Shown in pieces: positions 13,787 through 22,087 of a stretch of 64,000 nucleotides of DNA (its first letter is position 1; each line of letters begins with the position of its first letter). A program made the translations under genes and the position numbers. The notes beneath the pieces were generated by a model. It saw only the letters and a program-made list of their open reading frames with translations. It did not search any database and was not told where the DNA came from. Source of the DNA: JALYGJ01 sp963781705 (GTDB taxonomy: Bacteria > Chloroflexota > Limnocylindria > Limnocylindrales > CSP1-4); contig CAWAGP010000010.1 in NCBI GenBank assembly GCA_963781705.1, positions 62,001-126,000 on the forward strand. The letters run 5' to 3'.

Positions 13787-16468
13787 TTATCGGCGAGTTT
13801 CCGCCGCCGCGCCGGCCGCGTCCTCATCCGCGAGCGCATAGGCGACCGCTTCCTCGGTCGACAGCCGGACGCCCTCATCCCACTCTTGGGCCAGGTCGGG
13901 GTCTGCCGGGCGTGCGATCCGCTCGAAGTCGAGGAACCTGAGCGGCGAGTCCATCAATCCGGCACCGGTGACCGAGCGCAGCTTGTCGACTGCACCCCAC
14001 AGGCGGTACGCGCGCCTGGGCCGCGCGTTGCGCTGGGCCAGGAAGGCGAAGGCCGCGAGGAGCAACTGAATCCCCGTTTGGTCGCGCGAGGCAGAGAAGA
14101 TCTCGAGGCCCTCGCGCAGGTATGGGATCACGACCTCGGGCGGGTCGTCACGGATGCGCAGCGTGCCCACCATGTACGTTCCCCAGCCGGTCCGGAATGG
14201 ATCCTTGAGGCGGCGAAAGATCTCGAGCGCCTGCTCCCCGACGGCGATGGTCTCCTGCCGGTCCGCGCCGGCTGCAGCGAGAGATATACCCAGACCCCAG
14301 ATGGCATCAGCCTGGTGAGCGTCATCACCGAGCTCGCGGTAGAGCTCCAGACTCTGTTCAAGCCACGGACGACCCGCTGCCCACAGCTCATCGTTCGGTC
14401 GCTCGACGCGAACCGCGGCGAACCCGCGGTTGTAGGTCGCCTCGGCGATGAGCGGTTTGTCGCCACTGCGTTGGGCCGCCTCAAGGGCGAGCTTGTAGTG
14501 ATCGTAGGCTGCGGCGGAATCGCCCCGCCAGTAGGCGATGCCGCCGGCGGCGCCATACGCGCTGGCCAGCAGGGCCGCCGGTTGATCGCTCACGCCCGGC
14601 AGCGCAACGATCTCGTCGACCCGCCTGCGCGCCTCGTCAAGATGGCCGCGCACCTGCCAGAAGCGCCACACCGCGACGACGAAGCGAAGGGCGCATTCGA
14701 TCTGGTCATGGCGAACGAACCAGTCCAGTGCCGTGCGCAGGTTGTCCTGATCGAGCTCCAACCGATCCGTCAGCTGCCTGCCCTCGACCCCCAGCAGGCG
14801 ATCGCTGACGCTCTCAATCAACGCCAGGTAGACGTCGGCATGGCGCTGCCCGATCGGGTCGGCGTCAGGGCTGATCGCCAGCTGTTCGTGCGCGTAGTCG
14901 CGGATCGTGGCCAGCATCGCGAAGCGCGGATCCTCGTCAGCGCTCAGGTTGGCTCGTACCAGGCTCTTGTCGGTCAGCGACGACAACCCGTCGAGCACGT
15001 CCTCGCCGAGCTCGGTCGAAGGTCCGCACACAGCGTCGGCCTGCGTCAGAAAGGCGCCGCCGGCATGTACCGAGAAGCGGCTGAACAGCCGTCGATCGGT
15101 CTCGTCGAGCAGGTCGTAGCTCCATTCGATCGCGCCGCGCAGGGTCTGCTGCCTGCCGGGCAGGTCGCGGGCGCCGCCGGTGAGCAGGTTCAGGTGCTGG
15201 TCGATCCGCGCGTGGATCGCTGCTACGGGCAGCGCTCGGGTGCGCGCTGCGGCCAGCTCGATGGCCAGTGGCAAGCCGTCAAGTCGGCGAACGATATCGA
15301 CGATCTGCGGCGCGGTCTCGTCGGTCAGCCTGAACGCTGGCTGGACGGCCATCGCCCGCTCCACAAACAATTGGACGGCCTCGTAGCGGCCTGCCGTCGC
15401 CGCGTCGAGCGGTGCTGCCGAATCGGGCGGCAGGCCGAGTGGCGGCACCGGGAACTCCTGCTCGCCGTAGACGTGCAGCGGCACGCGCGTGGTCACGACC
15501 ATGTTGAGCTGGGGCGCCTCGCGCAGCATGCGAGCCACGTCAGGCGCCGCGTCGGCCACCTGCTCGAAGTTGTCGAGTACCAGCAGCATGTGCCGGTCGC
15601 GCACGTACTCGACCACGGCGTCTGTCGGCGCGATCGTGCCGGCGACGTTGAGGCCGAGCGCCGAGGCGATGGCCGATCCAACCAGCGCGGCCTCCTGGAC
15701 CGCGTCGAGGTTGACGAAGAAGACGCCGTCGTCGAACGCGTCGCTGGCTGTGCCGGCAAGCTGCAGGGCGAGCCGGGTCTTGCCCGTACCGCCAGGGCCG
15801 GTCAGTGTCAGCAGGCGCGTGTCCGCCAGGGCCCGGCGGGCAGCGGCGAGCTCGGCGCGGCCGACAAAGCTGGTCAGCTGGACGGGCAGGTTGTTGGGCT
15901 TCGTGTCGAGCGTGCGCAGCGGAGGAAAGCGCTCCATCAGCCCACTGCCGGTCAGCTGGTAGATGCGCTCCGGCGACGCCAGGTCCTTCAACCGCCGCTC
16001 GCCCAGGTCGCGCAGGCCGAGCTCGGCCGGCAGTGCCGGTAGCAACCTTCGGGTTGCCTCCGACACGAGCACCTGGCCGCCATGGCCGGCACTGGTGATG
16101 CGCGCCACCTGGTGCAGGGCGAGGCCGACGAAATCACCATCGACGGCGAGTGCCTCGCCGCTGTGCACGGCCATGCGCACGCGAACCTCGCCGTCGGCGG
16201 GCCACTCGTGAGCGGCCAGCGCCAGCTGCGCCTGCGCGGCGGCCGACAGCGCGCCGCTGGCCGTCTCGAACACGCAGAAGAGCGCGTCGCCCTCCGACCC
16301 GAAGACTCGCCCGCCGTGCTGGTCGACGGCGGACCCGATCAGGTCCCGATGTTCGGCCAGCACGGTCGCATAGCGCTCCGCCATACGCTGCAGCAATCGC
16401 GTCGAGCCCTCGATGTCGGTGAACAGGAAGGTACGGATCGCGCTCGACCCGCGCGGCGGCATTGGCAC
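13787..16468 (-). CDS. Class III adenylate/guanylate cyclase fused to an NB-ARC/AAA-type ATPase and TPR repeats
   Basis: The protein is 893 aa. Residues about 10-175 form a class III cyclase domain: FLFTDIEGSTRLL carries the first metal Asp, and RVFGSEGDALFCVF the second. Residues about 195-470 are a STAND-type ATPase: FVGRAELAAARRAL, P-loop TGPGGTGKTRLA, and Walker B LLVLDNFEQV. After a winged-helix-like region, helical repeats (about 580-890) resemble TPRs. The layout equals LuxR/MalT-type regulators with the DNA-binding domain replaced by a cyclase, so the output is probably a cyclic nucleotide gated by ATP and ligand binding. The GTG at 16468 or the ATG six bases later is the start. Confidence 0.9.
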   Translation of the reverse strand: MPMPPRGSSAIRTFLFTDIEGSTRLLQRMAERYATVLAEHRDLIGSAVDQHGGRVFGSEGDALFCVFETASGALSAAAQAQLALAAHEWPADGEVRVRMAVHSGEALAVDGDFVGLALHQVARITSAGHGGQVLVSEATRRLLPALPAELGLRDLGERRLKDLASPERIYQLTGSGLMERFPPLRTLDTKPNNLPVQLTSFVGRAELAAARRALADTRLLTLTGPGGTGKTRLALQLAGTASDAFDDGVFFVNLDAVQEAALVGSAIASALGLNVAGTIAPTDAVVEYVRDRHMLLVLDNFEQVADAAPDVARMLREAPQLNMVVTTRVPLHVYGEQEFPVPPLGLPPDSAAPLDAATAGRYEAVQLFVERAMAVQPAFRLTDETAPQIVDIVRRLDGLPLAIELAAARTRALPVAAIHARIDQHLNLLTGGARDLPGRQQTLRGAIEWSYDLLDETDRRLFSRFSVHAGGAFLTQADAVCGPSTELGEDVLDGLSSLTDKSLVRANLSADEDPRFAMLATIRDYAHEQLAISPDADPIGQRHADVYLALIESVSDRLLGVEGRQLTDRLELDQDNLRTALDWFVRHDQIECALRFVVAVWRFWQVRGHLDEARRRVDEIVALPGVSDQPAALLASAYGAAGGIAYWRGDSAAAYDHYKLALEAAQRSGDKPLIAEATYNRGFAAVRVERPNDELWAAGRPWLEQSLELYRELGDDAHQADAIWGLGISLAAAGADRQETIAVGEQALEIFRRLKDPFRTGWGTYMVGTLRIRDDPPEVVIPYLREGLEIFSASRDQTGIQLLLAAFAFLAQRNARPRRAYRLWGAVDKLRSVTGAGLMDSPLRFLDFERIARPADPDLAQEWDEGVRLSTEEAVAYALADEDAAGAAAETRR

Positions 16469-16491
16469 GGTCGGCCGATGGTAGCTGGTAG

Positions 16492-17121
16492 CTAGGGCGA
16501 TTCGAGTTGCAGCCCGTTGTTCGGGCAGGCCAGCCCAGACTCAGTCAGCTTGGCCAGATCCTGGTTGGCCTTGGGCGCATCCGCGGCATCCTGCCGGCGC
16601 AGGGCGCGCGCCTGGCGCAGGGCCGCGGACGTGCCCTTGGTGAAGTACTTGGTGTAGTTGTCTGCGGCGCGCGTGGCGTAGTCCATTAACTTGCCGATCT
16701 CCGTCACCGCGTCGCTGCCTACGTTCCACTGCGGCACCTGCGCTAGCAGCTGCGTAGCCTGGGTGGCGCTGTCGTGCATGTTGCGGGCGAGACCCTTCGC
16801 GTCACGCTGGGCACCCGAGCCGATGGCGCGCTCGATATCGACGATCAGTTGCTGTGCGTCGACCGCGTTGTCGAACATCGCGCAGAAGGCGACGTCCCAG
16901 CCGGGCGGCCAACTTCCGGTCCCCGTGGCCGTTGGAGTCGGTATGCCCGAAGCCGAGGAACCGGCCGATGGTGGTGGCGAAGGGCTGTACAGGGCGAGTG
17001 ACTGGCTGGGCAGCGGCGACTCCGCCGTACCACCGCAGGCGACGACGAGGCTGACGAGCAGCGCGGCAAATACCCCGACGAGCCAGCGCGGGGCTCTTGG
17101 TTGCGCACCAAATTCCGACAT
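16492..17121 (-). CDS. Predicted lipoprotein, unknown function
   Basis: The 209-aa protein has an N-terminal signal peptide with lipobox LVVAC, so Cys29 would be lipid-modified. A Ser/Pro/Thr-rich linker to about residue 70 follows. The mature helical domain contains two further cysteines (CAMF near 80 and CPNN near 203), perhaps disulphide-bonded. The gene lies between the cyclase gene and another Pro/Thr-linked surface protein on the same strand. Family not recognised. Confidence 0.8.
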   Translation of the reverse strand: MSEFGAQPRAPRWLVGVFAALLVSLVVACGGTAESPLPSQSLALYSPSPPPSAGSSASGIPTPTATGTGSWPPGWDVAFCAMFDNAVDAQQLIVDIERAIGSGAQRDAKGLARNMHDSATQATQLLAQVPQWNVGSDAVTEIGKLMDYATRAADNYTKYFTKGTSAALRQARALRRQDAADAPKANQDLAKLTESGLACPNNGLQLESP

Positions 17122-17167
17122 CAGGCTTCCCTCCGGAGTTCAAGCATAGCCTCACCAACCGGCCGTT

Positions 17168-17890
17168 TCAGCCGGTGAGTTCGAAGAAGCCGTGCGCCAG
17201 GATTTCCGCACCACGCACGTAACGCACCTCGTACACGCCCGGGCCAGAAAGTGCCCGCGTCCGCAGGTAGCTCTGGAAGATCGCTGCATCGGTCACGTTC
17301 AGATGGACCGGTGTGTCCCAGAGTTTCTTCTCACCGCCCGATGCGCTGGCGTCGAGCTTGAAGATGAGGACACTCAGGTCGGTGCCATTGGCCGGACTGC
17401 TCAGGTGGGCGCTCCAGACGATTCGCGGTTCAGCCGCGCTGAATGTTGCCCGAGGGTCGGTCACGTGCAGGCTGTGATTGACGGTGGTGCCGAAGGTGAT
17501 CCAGCCCGGGCCCTCGTTGACGACCGGCGTGAAGGTCGGCCCGGGCGTGCCCGTCGGCGGCGCGCTGGTGGCGGGAGCGTCGGTTGGCGAGCTGGGCGCG
17601 GTGGGGATGACCGATGCCGGTGGCGACGTGTCGGCCGGCCGGGAGGCATCCGCGCTAGGCGTGGGCGACGGGCTGGTCAGCGCTGCCGCGCTCGCGGGCG
17701 CCGACGGTGAGCCACCGATCCCGCCGCCGATCAGCGCGAAGGCACCGAGCGCGAGCAGGCCGAAGGCGAAGAGCACCACGACCACGCCCATCAACGAGGC
17801 GAGCAGCGTCATGCCGCGCCTGCCACCACGCGACGGCACGGGGCCGTAGACGACACCCTGGCGGCGCGAACCGCGGTAGTTACCCGACAT
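17168..17890 (-). CDS. Membrane-anchored protein with Ser/Pro/Thr-rich linker, unknown function
   Basis: Started at the ATG at 17890 (MSGNYRG), the protein is 240 aa. It has a basic Gly/Arg-rich cytoplasmic N-terminus, one transmembrane helix (LLASLMGVVVVLFAFGLLAL), a low-complexity Ala/Pro/Ser/Thr linker of about 70 residues and a C-terminal extracellular domain of about 110 residues. That domain includes WITFGTTVNHSLHVTDP and FELTG at its end, and looks like a beta-sandwich. The layout suggests a surface-exposed binding or sensor protein. Confidence 0.78.
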   Translation of the reverse strand: MSGNYRGSRRQGVVYGPVPSRGGRRGMTLLASLMGVVVVLFAFGLLALGAFALIGGGIGGSPSAPASAAALTSPSPTPSADASRPADTSPPASVIPTAPSSPTDAPATSAPPTGTPGPTFTPVVNEGPGWITFGTTVNHSLHVTDPRATFSAAEPRIVWSAHLSSPANGTDLSVLIFKLDASASGGEKKLWDTPVHLNVTDAAIFQSYLRTRALSGPGVYEVRYVRGAEILAHGFFELTG

Positions 17891-17941
17891 ACCACGATTG
17901 TTGCACTGCAAACGCGGTCGCTCAGGCGCGCCGCGCGCGCG

Positions 17942-18853
17942 TCACATCGTGGCGATGGAGCGGACGGTCGGTCGTGGCGCGTGACGCGGCGGACGGAGGC
18001 CCGAATTCTCGATCAGCAGAACCACCCGCGCTCGCTGCCCGGCGTATGGCGACAGCAACTCGAGCATGCGTTCGTCGTCACCGTCCGACTCGCCGGCGAG
18101 TACCGAACAAACGAGCCGTGGCAGGTTGAAGTCGCCCACGCTTACCGCGTCGGGGTCGCCGAGCACCAGGCGCAGCGTTTCAGCGGCCGTCCAGGGGCCG
18201 ATGCCCGGCAGCGCCAGCAGACGAGCGACGGCCCGGCCAGGTGACATACGGGCAGCTTCCTCGAGACGCTCGGCGGCCGATCCGGCTGCGCGGATGGCGT
18301 CGGCACGACGACGCTCGATGCCTAGCGGGTGGTAAGCCCAGTACGGCAGCCGGGCAAGCAGTTCGGGCGCTGGTGGTAGCAGCAGGCCAAACGGTCCGGG
18401 CGCTGCCTCGCCATAACGCATCACCAGCGCGGCGTAGGCCCGGCGCGCCTCGAACGAGGTGACCTTCTGACCGACGATGGCCGGCACGAGTGTCTCCATC
18501 ACCGACGTGCCGCGAGTCATGCGCAGGCCCGGCAGCCGGTGCAGCAGCTGGGCGACGATCGGGTGGCGCGGCCGCAGCGCTGAGGGGTCGTCGAGCTCGC
18601 CCATCAGGCCTGGCAGCAGACCGAGCAAGTGGCCAGCGCCGGATCCCCACGCCTGTGCCTCGACGCGCCGGCCGGCCACGTGCAGCTCGAGCGTGGCCGG
18701 ACCGGCCGGCGTTCGTGCCGCCCGCGAGAGAGTGTTGTGCCCCAGCTGCATCTGCCGGTCGAGCGGGCCCAGCCACAGCTGGCGCATGGTCAACAGGGGA
18801 TCGGTTCCGCTGCGCAACTCGATGACGGTCGAGGCGTCCGGGGTTCGCGGCAT
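17942..18853 (-). CDS. DNA-3-methyladenine glycosylase II-like (AlkA/HhH-GPD family)
   Basis: The 303-aa protein belongs to the helix-hairpin-helix-GPD base-excision glycosylases that remove alkylated bases. The HhH motif ALPGIGPWTAAETL is followed by the catalytic Asp in VSVGDFNLPRLV. VPAIVGQKVTSFEARRAYAALV is the typical helix before it. It starts at the ATG at 18853 and is divergent from the GGDEF gene. A second, distinct AlkA-type gene is at 60952-61887, so the genome has at least two. Confidence 0.9.
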   Translation of the reverse strand: MPRTPDASTVIELRSGTDPLLTMRQLWLGPLDRQMQLGHNTLSRAARTPAGPATLELHVAGRRVEAQAWGSGAGHLLGLLPGLMGELDDPSALRPRHPIVAQLLHRLPGLRMTRGTSVMETLVPAIVGQKVTSFEARRAYAALVMRYGEAAPGPFGLLLPPAPELLARLPYWAYHPLGIERRRADAIRAAGSAAERLEEAARMSPGRAVARLLALPGIGPWTAAETLRLVLGDPDAVSVGDFNLPRLVCSVLAGESDGDDERMLELLSPYAGQRARVVLLIENSGLRPPRHAPRPTVRSIATM

Positions 18854-18923
18854 GGGGCCCCAGTCTATGGGCTAGGACCTCCGTTCCCTAGTCGCGGCCC
18901 GTGCAGAAGGTCACTCTCCTCAC

Positions 18924-20345
18924 GTGACCGCACCTCCGCTGGCCGAAGTGCCAGACAACGGCGTACAGCGGCGCGGATCGGTCGTGCCCCTGACCGCGTC
19001 GCTACGCGCCCTTGCCGGCCCCGGCCTGATCCTGGCCGTGGCCGGCATGCTCGCCGCGGCAGGTCAACCGGCGGGCTTCGGCCCGCCCGCGCTCGTGGCA
19101 CCGATCGCTATCGTCGGTGCGCTCCTGGCCGGCCTGGCCGGCGGCCTGCTGACCGTCTTGGCGGGCGTGACCTGGGCGGTGATCTACTACGGCCAGCCTG
19201 TCTGGAGCGGCGCGCCGGGGACCTCAGAGCGCGTCCTGCTAACGCTCGCGGCCGGAGCTGTGGCCGTCTGGCTGACCAGCGCGCTGCGGGATCGGGCCGA
19301 TGGTTTCCGAACGGCTGCCGCGCGTCAATCAGCCATGGATGATCGCATTGCGGCATTCACTGGCGCCCTGACGGCGCAGCCCGAGGACGCCCTGCCCGAC
19401 GCGTTGATCAATGGCGCCGTTCAGCTGGTCGACGCCGACATGGGCGTGGTGACCATCCTCGAGCCGCGAACGGGCCGTCACTTCGTGCGTGCCGTATACG
19501 GCAGCGCCGGCTCGGCGGTGGGTATCGAGGTCCTGCCAGGCACCGGCATCACGGGACAGGCGATCCGCGAACGACAGATGGTCTCGGCAGCGCCCGAGCG
19601 CCGTGCGCTGGCCCACCGGACGGCGCGCCTGATCGCCCGCCGCGAGTCCGACGAACCCGGCCGCGGAGCAGTCATCGCAGTGCCGTGCCTGCAACAGGGC
19701 CGTGTCGTCGCGTCGTTGACCATGGCGCGCGCCAACGTTGCGCGGCAGTTCACCGCCGAAGACGAGCATGCCATGGCCCGCGCCGCCCCAATTGCCACGC
19801 TCGCCGTTGCGGCTTGGCTGTCGCGCAATGGACAGGCCGACGGCACGACCCACGACACGACCACCGGCCTGTACAACCGCTCATATCTCGACTCTGCGCT
19901 TGAGCAGCTACTTGCACTGCGGCGCCGCTCCGAGCCTGCCCAGCGGCCGCCACTGTCGATGATCCTGTTCGACATCGATAGCTTCGCCAGCCTCAATCAG
20001 CGCCACGGGCGCCCGGCCGGGGATCAGGTTCTGCGCGCTGCGGCCACGCTGCTGCGCCAGCGCTTCCGGGCCAGCGACATCATCGCCCGTGTGGGCCCCG
20101 ATTCGTTCCTCGTCGTGCTTTACGGAGGCACCGCGGACATTGCCTCCCAGGCCGCCGCGCAGATCCGCCGTCAGGCGCGCGAGTTCCGGTTGCGCGACGC
20201 ACGCGGCGAACCGATCGTCGTTTCCATGTCTGCTGGCTGTGTCGCCTTTCGCGAGGGTGAGCCGCCGGACGCTCTCTTCCGGTCGGTCGAAGCGGCGCTG
20301 GCCACCGCTCGCTGGTCAGGCCCGGGCGCGTCTGTAACCATCTGA
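18924..20345 (+). CDS. Membrane protein with GAF domain and degenerate GGDEF domain
   Basis: The 473-aa protein starts at the GTG at 18924. Three or four transmembrane helices (about 30-125) resemble the DUF4118 module of KdpD. A GAF domain (about 155-290) and a GGDEF-fold domain (about 310-470) follow. The GGDEF fold is clear from TTGLYNRSYLDSAL, ILFDIDSFASLN and AGDQVLRAAA. The signature itself is RVGPDSF instead of RxGGDEF, so the catalytic Gly-Gly-Asp-Glu is lost. Diguanylate cyclase activity is therefore unlikely; a GTP-sensing or scaffold role is possible. Confidence 0.9.
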   Translation: MTAPPLAEVPDNGVQRRGSVVPLTASLRALAGPGLILAVAGMLAAAGQPAGFGPPALVAPIAIVGALLAGLAGGLLTVLAGVTWAVIYYGQPVWSGAPGTSERVLLTLAAGAVAVWLTSALRDRADGFRTAAARQSAMDDRIAAFTGALTAQPEDALPDALINGAVQLVDADMGVVTILEPRTGRHFVRAVYGSAGSAVGIEVLPGTGITGQAIRERQMVSAAPERRALAHRTARLIARRESDEPGRGAVIAVPCLQQGRVVASLTMARANVARQFTAEDEHAMARAAPIATLAVAAWLSRNGQADGTTHDTTTGLYNRSYLDSALEQLLALRRRSEPAQRPPLSMILFDIDSFASLNQRHGRPAGDQVLRAAATLLRQRFRASDIIARVGPDSFLVVLYGGTADIASQAAAQIRRQAREFRLRDARGEPIVVSMSAGCVAFREGEPPDALFRSVEAALATARWSGPGASVTI

Positions 20346-20359
20346 ACGCGGGCGCCGCG

Positions 20360-21262
20360 TCAGGCCAAGGCGGTCGTGTCGAATAGTTCAGCGCCGCCGG
20401 CGCGGGCGTCGGCCGCCCACTGCGCCAGCGCGTCATCACTGTCGACCGACTCGCGCACCAGCCCAATCAGCCGGTCGACGCCGAGCGCGGCGTAGCCGGC
20501 GACAAGTTCAGAGCGCTGCGCGCCCGCCCCCGCCAGCTGCTCCCACCAAACGTGGACGGACAGTCGCAGGGAGGCCGGGTCGCGGCCGATTTCCGTGCAC
20601 CGGCTGCGAATGAGCGGCAGCGCCTCGCGCACCTCGTCGGGCGTCATCCCGTCCAGGTTGAGCTCATCGGCGTAACGCGCCGCAAGTCGCCAGGTGACAT
20701 TCGGTCCGTTGCCGCCGACCATGATCGGAACGTGCGGCTGCTGCAGCGGACGTGGTTGGTTGATAGCACCTTCCACGTGCGCGTGTTCGCCGCGGTACGT
20801 GGCGTGATCTTGAGTCATCATCGCGTGCGCCACCTCGAGTTGGTCGCGCAGCATCGCCAGCCTTTGGCGCGCCGGCGGAAAGCCGTAGCCGTAGGCGAGC
20901 CACTCGTCGCGTTTCCATCCGGCGCCAACGCCGAATTCCATCCGTCCTTCGCTCATCACGTCGAGCGAAGAAATCATCTTGGTCGTGAGCGCTGGATTGC
21001 GATACGCGGAGCACAGCACCACGTGACCGAGGCGGACTCGGCCCGTCACGGGAATGAGCGCCGCGAGCGTGCTGAAGGATTCGAACGTGATTTCGAGCGT
21101 TGGGCGCGGCACCGTGTGGAAATGGTCGAAGACCCACAGTGACTCGAAACCTAGCGCTTCCGCTTGGCCAGCAATAGCGCGCGTTCGCGCCCATGCGTCG
21201 GCCGGCGACCAGCTCTTGTATTCGCCAGTCCAGCCCTGTGGCACGATCACGCCGATCTTCAT
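20360..21262 (-). CDS. LLM-class F420-dependent oxidoreductase
   Basis: The start is the ATG at 21262 (MKIGVIVPQGW) behind an AGGAG site, giving 300 aa; an in-frame codon further upstream is less likely. The TIM-barrel luciferase-like fold shows SLWVFDHFHTVP near residue 55, RVRLGHVVLCSAYRNPALTTKM, the SEGRMEFGVGAGWKRDEW block that binds the cofactor phosphate region, and PIMVGGNGPNVTWRLAARYADE near the C-terminus. These features match the F420-using members rather than FMN luciferases. The substrate is unknown. Confidence 0.9.
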   Translation of the reverse strand: MKIGVIVPQGWTGEYKSWSPADAWARTRAIAGQAEALGFESLWVFDHFHTVPRPTLEITFESFSTLAALIPVTGRVRLGHVVLCSAYRNPALTTKMISSLDVMSEGRMEFGVGAGWKRDEWLAYGYGFPPARQRLAMLRDQLEVAHAMMTQDHATYRGEHAHVEGAINQPRPLQQPHVPIMVGGNGPNVTWRLAARYADELNLDGMTPDEVREALPLIRSRCTEIGRDPASLRLSVHVWWEQLAGAGAQRSELVAGYAALGVDRLIGLVRESVDSDDALAQWAADARAGGAELFDTTALA

Positions 21263-21369
21263 CTTGAACACGCTCCTTGTAGTCATCGTTGATAATGGCG
21301 TTTACACTCGACAACCGTCTCAAATTTGACGCTATAACGCATTGCGGCGTTGCAGAAGGGAAGCAAGTA
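21263..21369 (+). promoter_or_regulatory. Divergent intergenic promoter region, AT-rich
   Basis: This stretch separates the LLM gene (minus) from the small gene at 21370 (plus) and is strikingly AT-rich for the window. On the plus strand, TCGACA near 21312 and CTATAA near 21334 are about 18 bases apart and could drive the downstream gene. No reverse promoter stands out. Base composition supports a regulatory role; the exact boxes are tentative. Confidence 0.4.
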
Positions 21370-21705
21370 ATGGTCAAGATTCGACAAGTAGACGTGGAAA
21401 TGCTGGACAAGCCCAAGACATCCGGCCGTCAAGCCACGCGTGAGCTCAGCCCCAAGGCGCTCGCGCGCCTGGCGCAGCAGAAGCAGTTCGAACGCATGCT
21501 GTCGCGGGTGACCGATCGGGCGTCTGTTTTCGAGGTGCGGCTGGAGGCTGACGAGAAGCCGCTGACGGTCCGCCAGCGCCTGATGAAGGCGGCCGAGGCA
21601 ACAGGCAAGGACATCGTCGTACGCAAGTCGGACAAGGGCTGGCTGGTGGGCCTGGCCACGCCTGACCGCAAGTCGCGGCGCGGCCGCCGGCGCGCCAGCG
21701 CCTGA
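21370..21705 (+). CDS. Uncharacterised small basic protein
   Basis: It starts at the ATG at 21370 (MVKIRQVDVEMLDKPK) with GAAGGGAAG upstream; the frame stays open upstream but without a better site. The product is 111 aa, strongly basic, with a helical core (ALARLAQQKQFERMLSRV). A strand-rich half follows (VFEVRLEADEKPLTVRQRLMKA split by a turn, then DIVVRKSDKGWLVGL) and an Arg-rich tail. Nucleic-acid binding is possible. It is directly followed by the ArsC-fold gene at 21719. Confidence 0.7.
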   Translation: MVKIRQVDVEMLDKPKTSGRQATRELSPKALARLAQQKQFERMLSRVTDRASVFEVRLEADEKPLTVRQRLMKAAEATGKDIVVRKSDKGWLVGLATPDRKSRRGRRRASA

Positions 21706-21718
21706 CCGCCAGTCGATA

Positions 21719-22063
21719 CTGACCGTCCAGGTTTTCGGCCGGCGGGAGTCGCGCGCCACGCAGAAGGCGCTCCGCTTCTTTCGCGAGCGGCGCGTCCAGG
21801 TTTCCTTTGTCGATCTTGCTCAGCGCGCCATCGCGCCGGCCGAACTGCGCCGCTTCGCCGCACGCTTTACGCCGGCCGCACTGGTCGACCGTGAGTCGCG
21901 CGCCTACCGTGACGCTGGCATGGGCTATCTCCGTCTCGATGACGACCAACTGATGGAGCGGTTGCTGGCCGACCAGCGGCTGCTGTTGTTGCCGCTGGTG
22001 CGCTCGGGCGATGTGTTATCCGTTGGACTCGACGAAGCCGGCTGGCTGGAGTCCAGCCACTGA
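21719..22063 (+). CDS. ArsC/Spx-like thioredoxin-fold protein lacking the redox cysteine, CTG or other unusual start
   Basis: Between two annotated genes an open frame reads LTVQVFGRRESRATQKALRF, then FFRERRVQVSFVDLAQ, APAELRRFAARF, DQRLLLLPLVRSGD and VGLDEAGWLES, ending at the TGA at 22061-22063. This is the pattern of a whole ArsC-family protein of about 114 aa (YffB/Spx type). No ATG, GTG or TTG precedes it in frame within a plausible distance; CTG at 21719 sits exactly where family members begin. The position of the usual Cys (GxxxCxxT) is GRRESRAT, so the redox Cys is absent. It starts 13 bp after the previous gene. Confidence 0.65.
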   Translation: MTVQVFGRRESRATQKALRFFRERRVQVSFVDLAQRAIAPAELRRFAARFTPAALVDRESRAYRDAGMGYLRLDDDQLMERLLADQRLLLLPLVRSGDVLSVGLDEAGWLESSH

Positions 22064-22087
22064 TGGGCAGCCCTCAGCCTCGCGTCG

